Shown: positions 1 to 4,387 of the stretch, piece by piece
How positions within the stretch are numbered: the first letter of the stretch is position 1
How the letters are laid out: each line of letters starts with the position of its first letter
Assembly: GCA_025464045.1 (NCBI GenBank)
Contig: JAODBQ010000180.1
Span: forward strand, 1 to 7,250
Source: Ilumatobacteraceae bacterium
GTDB lineage: Bacteria > Actinomycetota > Acidimicrobiia > Acidimicrobiales > Ilumatobacteraceae
DNA: 7,250 nt
Reading direction: 5' to 3'
Notes under the pieces: model-generated
What the model was told of the DNA's origin: nothing
Database searches by the model: none
The model's input: the letters and a program-made list of their open reading frames with translations, nothing else
Made by a program: the position numbers and the translations under genes

Positions 1-324
1 CTGCGCCTGATGCGCGACAACCGCCTTCCTCGCCCGAGCTGTCAGGTGATCTACCGCGCCGGCTCGCGCACCGTCGCCCGGGTCGACTTCGCGCTGGCGG
101 ACAACGTCGTCGTCGAGGTCAGTGGCCGGCTCGGTCATGCCTCGGACTCGGACCGCCGCAAGGACGCCCACCGCCGCAACCACCTCCAGCAGCTGGGCAT
201 CCACGTCGTCGAGTTCACCACCGCCGACGTCGTCGACGACCCGAGCTATGTCCTCACCACCACCCGCGCCGCCCTGGCACGAGCAACCGGTCATCAGTTG
301 ACCGAGCGCTCCTCGGTCGCGTGA
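1..324 (+). CDS. DUF559 / Vsr-like nuclease-fold protein, C-terminal part (5' truncated by the window edge)
   Basis: The frame is open from base 1 to the TGA at 322-324, giving 107 visible residues; the start lies outside the window. The visible part looks like the C-terminal DUF559 domain, a relative of very-short-patch-repair and other PD-(D/E)XK-like endonucleases. Seen in sequence: RVDFAL (Asp at visible residue 29), then the strand VVVEVSG (Glu39), a basic helix with SDRRKDAHRRNHL, and QLGIHVVEFTTADV followed by a terminal helix. In the family, the Asp and Glu sit at the nuclease-like active site, and proteins often carry an N-terminal AbiEi-like or winged-helix region that would be upstream here. 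The usual VEVDG is VEVSG in this copy. The true substrate is unknown for most members, so a DNA-processing or defence role is inference only. The gene converges on the minus-strand glycosyltransferase with a 55-bp gap. Its last codons and stop lie inside a long hairpin. Confidence 0.72.
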   Translation: MRLMRDNRLPRPSCQVIYRAGSRTVARVDFALADNVVVEVSGRLGHASDSDRRKDAHRRNHLQQLGIHVVEFTTADVVDDPSYVLTTTRAALARATGHQLTERSSVA

Positions 325-367
325 TGACCAGTTCCGGGTGAGGCGAGCGGTGAGCATGACCGGTTGC
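283..367. repeat. Perfect 12-bp inverted repeat (arms 283-294 and 356-367)
   Basis: GCAACCGGTCAT at 283-294 is the exact reverse complement of ATGACCGGTTGC at 356-367. The left arm shares GGTCAT with the hairpin at 285-333, so the two foldings exclude each other. The right arm also resembles the hairpin's right flank: 324 onward reads ATGACCaGTTcCGG and 356 onward reads ATGACCgGTTgCGG. This looks like an imperfect direct duplication offset by 32 bp. The intergenic stretch 325-379 holds no gene. It could be an alternative terminator for the minus-strand gene, or a remnant of a repeated element. Confidence 0.55.
285..333. terminator. Long imperfect stem-loop spanning the stop codon of the DUF559 gene; candidate transcription terminator
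   Basis: Reading inward, AAC (285-287) pairs with GTT (331-333). After a single C/A mismatch, GGTCATCA (289-296) pairs with TGATGACC (322-329). After a 3x3 internal loop, GACCGAG (300-306) pairs with CTCGGTC (312-318) around a 5-base loop. That is 18 paired positions. There is no T tract on either side, which is common for terminators in high-GC Actinobacteria. The hairpin lies between converging genes, so it could serve both directions. The pairing is seen directly; the terminator role is inferred. Confidence 0.5.
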
Positions 368-379
368 GGTGGTGGGGCG

Positions 380-1891
380 TCAGGTGATCGGGACCCGCTG
401 GTCGAAGCGCGACCAGGGGGTCCAGATGGTGGAGAGTCCGGAGGCGGTGAGCGCGTCGGACAGGGCTCGGCCGGCGGCGTCCCAGTCCGTCGCCGCGGCC
501 GCACTGTGCTTGAGCTCGTGCCAGTGGGGGAGCGCGATCGCTGCCGCGCCGAGCGTCACCTGGCTGCACTCGCGCTCGATGAACAGGTCGTTGCCGGAGC
601 TCGTCGTGCCGACGCGCAGACCTTCGAGCTCGTACCAGCGGTAGTTGGGCACGTCCCAACCGGCGTGCACGACGACGTCCTCGGTCGACGCGACGAGGCC
701 GCCGGCGAGGCCGACGCCGGGCTGCATGGCGAGGCCGGCGAGCGTCTCCAACCAATCCGGCGTCACGTCCGAGCGCGGCACCAGGCCCGGGGCGATCGAC
801 ACCAGCACCGCACCCGGATACGTCTGCACCGCCCGGTCGAGCGCCACCGCGATCGACCACGGTCCGGCGACGGGCACCGGCTGCCATCGCTCGCCCCCGG
901 CCTCGGCGAGCAGCTCCAGCACCGCCGGCGACAGGTCGGCGGGATGCGCGAACACCAGCCGCGTCGCAGGGTGCGTCGTCGCCACCTCGCGCATCGTCGC
1001 CGCTGCGGCCAAGCGGTACGGACGGCACGCGGCAACCTCGCCGGCCGTGGCGACGACCACCGTCACCGGCATCGACGGCGCGACCCGGCGGACCAGGCGG
1101 TAGCAGCCGTCGACATCGCCGTGCACGACCCGCGCGTCGATTCCGAGACGGTCGCACTGCTCCTGGACCGCCTGCAAGCCGCGCTGGATCGCGGTGTCGA
1201 GCGTGTCGCTGGCACGTGACACCGAGCTGGACACGTTCCGCCAGTGGTAGGCGAGCCGCGGCAGGTGGGCGACCCGGCGCCCGGCCGCGGTGATCTGCTC
1301 GGTGGCGCGCAGGATCAGGTCGTGGTCCTGCGCGCCGTCGAACCCGGTGCGGAACCCGCCGATCTCGGCCACCACCGACCGGCGCAGCACCGACAGGTGG
1401 CACGTGTACATCGACGCGCGGAACCGCTCGGGTGACCAGTCCGGCTTGAGGAAGTGCGCCGTCTCCCGGCCGTCGGTGAGCACGTGCGCCTCGTCGGTGT
1501 AGAGGTAGTCGATCCGGTCGCCGTCGGGCGTGTCCAGCATCGCGGCGACGTCGGCGAGCGCGGTGGGCACGAGCGCGTCGTCGTGGTCGAGGAGGGCCAC
1601 GAAGTCTCCCCGGGCCATCGCCAACGCGTCGTTCGTGGCAGCGACGATGCCGCCGTTGACCGCCCGGTGGTGGACGCGGATTCGGGGTTCGACCGCGGCC
1701 AGCGCGGCGACGGCGTCGACGACCTCCGGCCTGGTCGAGCAGTCGTCGACGAGGCACCACTCCCAGTCCGCCCGGGTCTGGGCGCGCACGCTGGCCGCGC
1801 AGGCCAGGAAGGCGCCCAGCGGCGGGTTGTAGACGGGCGTGACGATCGAGAACCGGGCGGTGATCTCGGCGACTGTAGCGACGACTGCCAT
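380..1891 (-). CDS. Family 2 glycosyltransferase with an intact first GT-A domain and a degenerate second one
   Basis: This protein of 503 residues is predicted to transfer a sugar from a nucleotide donor onto a growing surface glycan at the cytoplasmic face. Domain 1 covers residues 14-225: FSIVTPVYN at 14-22, LVDDCS at 47-52, NGG..AATNDAL at 79-90, the metal-binding DHDD at 102-105, YTDEAH at 131-136, FLKPDWSPE at 147-155, GGF at 178-180, QDHDL at 188-192 with the likely catalytic base region, and YHWR at 215-218. This set is typical of O-antigen or cell-wall-type GT2 enzymes that carry two GT domains in tandem. Domain 2 (about 275-500) keeps landmarks such as TPDWLETL (377-384), GVGLAGG (392-398) and VVHAGW (407-412), but its donor/metal motifs are gone. 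The start at 1891 puts 13 residues before the domain; upstream in-frame ATGs would run deep into the divergent gene. No clear ribosome-binding site is visible. No membrane segment is seen. Acceptor and donor cannot be told from sequence. Confidence 0.88.
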   Translation of the reverse strand: MAVVATVAEITARFSIVTPVYNPPLGAFLACAASVRAQTRADWEWCLVDDCSTRPEVVDAVAALAAVEPRIRVHHRAVNGGIVAATNDALAMARGDFVALLDHDDALVPTALADVAAMLDTPDGDRIDYLYTDEAHVLTDGRETAHFLKPDWSPERFRASMYTCHLSVLRRSVVAEIGGFRTGFDGAQDHDLILRATEQITAAGRRVAHLPRLAYHWRNVSSSVSRASDTLDTAIQRGLQAVQEQCDRLGIDARVVHGDVDGCYRLVRRVAPSMPVTVVVATAGEVAACRPYRLAAAATMREVATTHPATRLVFAHPADLSPAVLELLAEAGGERWQPVPVAGPWSIAVALDRAVQTYPGAVLVSIAPGLVPRSDVTPDWLETLAGLAMQPGVGLAGGLVASTEDVVVHAGWDVPNYRWYELEGLRVGTTSSGNDLFIERECSQVTLGAAAIALPHWHELKHSAAAATDWDAAGRALSDALTASGLSTIWTPWSRFDQRVPIT

Positions 1892-3818
1892 GATGAGGCC
1901 CGTGGTCAGCCGGGTCTTCGTCAGCGCACACGGCAACGTGTTCATGCGCGAGATCGCCGAGCACCTCGCCGAGGCGCGCTCCGGGATCGACGGTGAGGCG
2001 AGCGTCGTCACCGACGAGTTGCCACGCGCCGGCGACGATCCGTTCGACAACCTGGTCGTCGCGCCGCACGAGTTCTTCGGGTTGTTCCCGGCCGCGACGG
2101 CCGATGTCGAGGCTGCTGCCGCACACGCCGTCGGCGTCAACACCGAGCAGTCCGGCACGCCGTTCTTCGAGCGTGCGATGCACTTCGCGCGGCGCGGTCC
2201 GGTGGTGTTCGACATCAACCCGTCGTCGTTGGCGAGCGTCCGCCGACTGGGCCTGGCGGCCGTGCACCTGCCCCTCGGCTACGTCCCGTCGATGGACCAC
2301 TGGCGCGGTCGCGCCGAACCGCGCGGGGTCGACCTCGCGATGCTCGCCGGCCGCACGCCGCGGCGCGAGCGCTTCCTCGGTGGCGCCGCCAGCCAGCTCT
2401 GGGAGTGGCGCACGGACCTGCGCATCTTCAGCTGGCACCGACCGATCCTCGGCGGGGCGACGTCGTTCCTGGCCGGCGACGAGAAGTACGACGCGCTCGC
2501 CGACACGCGGATCCTGCTCAACGTGCACCGCAGCGAGGACCCGTACTTCGAGTGGGCGCGAGTGATCGAAGCGGCGGCCAACGGTTGCGTGGTCGTGTCG
2601 GAGACGTCGAGCGGGATCGCGCCGTTCGTGGCCGGCGAGCACTTCGTCGAGGCGCCGCTGGAGTACCTCGCCGAGCAGGCCGTCGCGTTGGCCTTCGACG
2701 AGCGCCGGCGGGCCCGCATCGCCGCCGCGGCGCACGAGGTGCTCACCGGCACGCTCGACCAGCGGCTGCTGCTCGAACGTGCCCTGCGCGACGCGCGGAC
2801 CACGGCGTCCGCGGGATCGACGACCGTCACGCACTCGTCGTCGCGTGGAACGGTCGTCGCGTCGTCGGCAACGGCGGCCGCCACCCGCATCCTCAGCGCG
2901 GCCAAGCGCGCCCTGCTGCCGAGCACGGCTGCGCACGATGCGGAGACCGAAGCCCTGCAGGCCACGGCGAGCCGGCTCAAGCAGACGTACCTCGCCCAGC
3001 TCGCGCACACGCGCTCGATCGAGCGCACGCTGATGATCGCCCGCCACGGTGTCCCGGATCCGGTGAGCACGACGACGACGTCGGCGTGGGACGCGTTCGC
3101 GCCGACCGTGTCCGTCGTCGTCCCGCTGTTCGACCAGGGCCGCTACCTGCGCGACGCGGTGGCCTCGGTGATCGCCGCCGCCTCCGGTGCCGCCGCACAG
3201 ACCGAGCTGATCATCGTCGACGACCACTCCGCCGACGACTCCGCCGCCGTCGCCCAGGCAGTGCTCGACGAGCACCCGTGGTTCCCGATCGCGTTGCTGC
3301 GCCGCGCTGCGAACGGCGGCCTTCCCGTCGCCCGCAACACCGGCTTCACCGCGGCGCGGGCGCCATACGTCTTCGCGCTCGACGCCGACAACCTGCTCGC
3401 CCCGAGCGGCTTGCGCACGCTGGTCGATCGCCTGGCCGACGCCGCGCCGGAGGTCGTCGCCGTGTACGGGATCCTCGAGCGCTTCGACGAGCGCGGTGCC
3501 GTGGGCGTCACCAGCCACCTCGCGTGGGACGTCGATCTGCTGGTGCAGGGCGCGTACATCGACGCGATGGCGCTGTTCCGGCGCGACCGGTGGTTGGAGC
3601 TCGGCGGTTACGCCGACTCCACCGCGGCCTACGGCTGGGAGGACTACGACCTGTGGCTGCGCGCCGCCGAGCGGGGCTGGCGCGCCGAGCTCGTCAGCCA
3701 GTTCGTCGGGCGCTACCGCGAGCAGTCCGGGTCGATGCGCAAGATCAGCGACATCGACATGGCCACCAACTTCGTGGCCTTGCGCGAACGACACCCGAGG
3801 TTGCCATGGCCGAGTTGA
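1890..3818 (+). CDS. Two-domain glycosyltransferase: CgeB/GT1-like N-terminal half fused to a GT2 C-terminal half
   Basis: This protein of 642 residues is a probable bifunctional glycosyltransferase of cell-surface glycan synthesis, acting in the cytoplasm. The N-terminal part (about 5-300) starts with RVFVSAHGN and ends with the donor-binding region of CgeB-like GT-B enzymes: RILLNVHRSEDPYFEW (EDP at 216-218), then EAAANGCVVVSETSSG near 230-246. A linker of about 100 residues rich in Ala, Ser and Thr follows, with a helical stretch containing LKQTYLAQLAHTRSIERTL. The GT2 domain begins near residue 405 with TVSVVVPLFDQG. It has VDDHSADDS (D444, D445), NGGLPVARNTGF, the DxD-type ALDADN (D498, D500), GGYADS and WEDYDLW (E584, D585, likely catalytic base). 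ATG 1890 and ATG 1893 are adjacent. GTG codons at 1839 and 1860 are in-frame alternatives but add residues unlike the family. No Shine-Dalgarno is visible before 1890. The gene overlaps the next by 13 bp. Confidence 0.87.
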   Translation: MMRPVVSRVFVSAHGNVFMREIAEHLAEARSGIDGEASVVTDELPRAGDDPFDNLVVAPHEFFGLFPAATADVEAAAAHAVGVNTEQSGTPFFERAMHFARRGPVVFDINPSSLASVRRLGLAAVHLPLGYVPSMDHWRGRAEPRGVDLAMLAGRTPRRERFLGGAASQLWEWRTDLRIFSWHRPILGGATSFLAGDEKYDALADTRILLNVHRSEDPYFEWARVIEAAANGCVVVSETSSGIAPFVAGEHFVEAPLEYLAEQAVALAFDERRRARIAAAAHEVLTGTLDQRLLLERALRDARTTASAGSTTVTHSSSRGTVVASSATAAATRILSAAKRALLPSTAAHDAETEALQATASRLKQTYLAQLAHTRSIERTLMIARHGVPDPVSTTTTSAWDAFAPTVSVVVPLFDQGRYLRDAVASVIAAASGAAAQTELIIVDDHSADDSAAVAQAVLDEHPWFPIALLRRAANGGLPVARNTGFTAARAPYVFALDADNLLAPSGLRTLVDRLADAAPEVVAVYGILERFDERGAVGVTSHLAWDVDLLVQGAYIDAMALFRRDRWLELGGYADSTAAYGWEDYDLWLRAAERGWRAELVSQFVGRYREQSGSMRKISDIDMATNFVALRERHPRLPWPS

Positions 3819-4084
3819 ACGACGAACCCTGCGCGGCGCGCACCGAACGCGAGCTGCGCGCCCGCATCGCCGAGCTGGAGGCGCTGCTCGAGGCGCGCAC
3901 CCACACGATCGTCGGCCTCGCGGCGCAGCTCGCGGAGCACCAGGGCTCCGCGCCGTCGTTCGCGGCGGGCCGTCTCGCCGACGCGGAGCGCCGCCTGGCC
4001 GAGCTGCAGGCCACGAAGCTCATCCGCTACAGCGCCGCGCCACGGCGGCTCTACGGACGCCTGCGCAGTGGTCCCGGTGGCTGA
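3806..4084 (+). CDS. Small coiled-coil protein (92 aa) coupled to the glycosyltransferase
   Basis: I do not recognise a named family. The ATG at 3806 lies inside the end of the glycosyltransferase gene (13-bp overlap) and follows GAGG at 3797-3800 with 5-bp spacing, so translational coupling is likely. The product has no signal peptide or membrane segment. Residues about 12-45 (RTERELRARIAELEALLEAR, then IVGLAAQLAEH) form a leucine-rich heptad-like helix. A short Ser/Pro/Gly break follows, then a second helix near 56-72 (RLADAERRLAELQ). The end is a basic, aromatic stretch TKLIRYSAAPRRLYGRLR. Similar coiled-coil segments with a basic K..RY....RR.Y..LR tail occur as appendages of actinobacterial glycosyltransferases, from memory. 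Here the appendage is a separate gene. A likely role is oligomerisation or membrane-surface attachment of the glycosyltransferase; this is inference. Confidence 0.75.
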   Translation: MAELNDEPCAARTERELRARIAELEALLEARTHTIVGLAAQLAEHQGSAPSFAAGRLADAERRLAELQATKLIRYSAAPRRLYGRLRSGPGG

Positions 4085-4232
4085 GCCGGGCGGCGTCGAT
4101 GAGCGCGTTCGTGCCGAGCTCGTCAGCGAGCTCGAGTCGCTGCTGCACGAGTCGCGAGCGCAGCAGCGGCGGATCCGCGAGGCGCTGACCGGCCTGCTCA
4201 CGCTGCTCGAGGACCGCCTCGGCAACGCATAG
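4077..4232 (+). CDS. Coiled-coil microprotein (51 aa) overlapping the preceding small gene
   Basis: The frame runs from GTG 4077 to TAG 4230-4232 and overlaps the previous gene by 8 bp; GTG 4068 is an alternative start (54 residues). The product is highly charged and almost entirely helical in character: ERVRAELVSELESLLHESRA, then QQRRIREALTGLLTLLEDRLGNA, with leucines at heptad-like spacing. It shares the ELE(A/S)LL core with the 92-residue protein upstream, so the pair may be related or may form a heterotypic coiled coil. There is no signal peptide, Cys, or known catalytic motif. The Shine-Dalgarno is weak, so expression would rely on coupling to the overlapping upstream gene. It is short enough that standard gene callers could miss it. 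The alternative explanation is a chance open frame in GC-rich DNA; the tight overlap and coherent heptads argue against that. Confidence 0.55.
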   Translation: MAEPGGVDERVRAELVSELESLLHESRAQQRRIREALTGLLTLLEDRLGNA

Positions 4233-4253
4233 GCGCGGGGTCCGACTCGACGC

Positions 4254-4281
4254 GGAGGAAACCACCCTCCCGGGTGGCTCC
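4254..4281 (+). terminator. Candidate terminator hairpin after the glycosyltransferase operon
   Basis: CCACCC (4262-4267) pairs perfectly with GGGTGG (4272-4277) across a TCCC loop. An outer GGAG (4254-4257) can pair with CTCC (4278-4281) across a GAAA bulge. It starts 22 bp after the last stop of the operon. There is no T tract, and a competing GGTGG/CCACC pairing exists, so the terminator call is tentative. Confidence 0.4.
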
Positions 4282-4309
4282 ACCGCAGGGCGCGGTCGCT
4301 TCACCGGGT

Positions 4310-4351
4310 GGCACTGCCAGACTCACCTCAGGCGTGCCGGCGGGCGTGCCG
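4310..4351 (+). promoter_or_regulatory. Possible 5' leader structure before the exoprotein gene: hairpin plus 9-bp direct repeat
   Basis: GGCAC-T-GCC (4310-4318) can pair with GGC-GTGCC (4331-4338), giving 8 base pairs with one bulged T and a 12-base loop. The right arm is part of a 9-bp direct repeat, GGCGTGCCG, at 4331-4339 and 4343-4351. Both lie 36 or more bases upstream of the start codon, where a leader RNA element or a DNA-binding site would fit. I found no convincing -10/-35 pair and no match to a riboswitch class I know, including the c-di-GMP-I core. Confidence 0.25.
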
Positions 4352-4374
4352 ATGTTTGGTTGCGGGCGCGGGAC

Positions 4375-4382
4375 GAGGAGGT
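4375..4382 (+). promoter_or_regulatory. Strong Shine-Dalgarno site for the exoprotein gene
   Basis: GAGGAGGT lies 5 bp before GTG 4388, near-ideal complementarity and spacing to the 16S rRNA 3' end. It fixes the GTG as the start and contrasts with the weak or absent sites of most other genes here, suggesting strong translation of the exoprotein. Confidence 0.85.
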
Positions 4383-4387
4383 AGCAC

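Noticed and set aside
1..324. Assigning the DUF559 fragment to a defence system
   Set aside because: Only the C-terminal 107 residues are visible and no toxin, methylase or other defence gene is next to it, so the nuclease-like fold alone does not support that claim.
1839..1889. GTG 1839 or GTG 1860 as the start of the plus-strand glycosyltransferase
   Set aside because: They would add 17 or 10 residues without family character, opposite the conserved SIVTPVYN region of the minus gene, and neither has a clear SD. Not excluded, since ATG 1890 also lacks an SD.
294..3794. A 3.5-kb open frame on the minus strand, antisense to the plus glycosyltransferase and out of frame with the minus glycosyltransferase
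   Set aside because: The translation is dominated by Arg, Gly and Ala with no domain motifs, while the frames at 380-1891 (-) and 1890-3818 (+) carry clear glycosyltransferase motifs. Long stop-free antisense frames are expected in GC-rich coding DNA.
2405..3805. A longer N-terminal extension of the 92-residue coiled-coil protein, reading through the glycosyltransferase in another frame
   Set aside because: The upstream translation is Arg/Pro/Ala-rich without motifs, whereas ATG 3806 has a good SD at 3797-3800 and begins right at the coherent coiled-coil sequence.
4290..4387. A c-di-GMP or cobalamin riboswitch in the exoprotein leader
   Set aside because: The conserved core sequences I know for these classes are not present; only generic GC-rich hairpins are seen.
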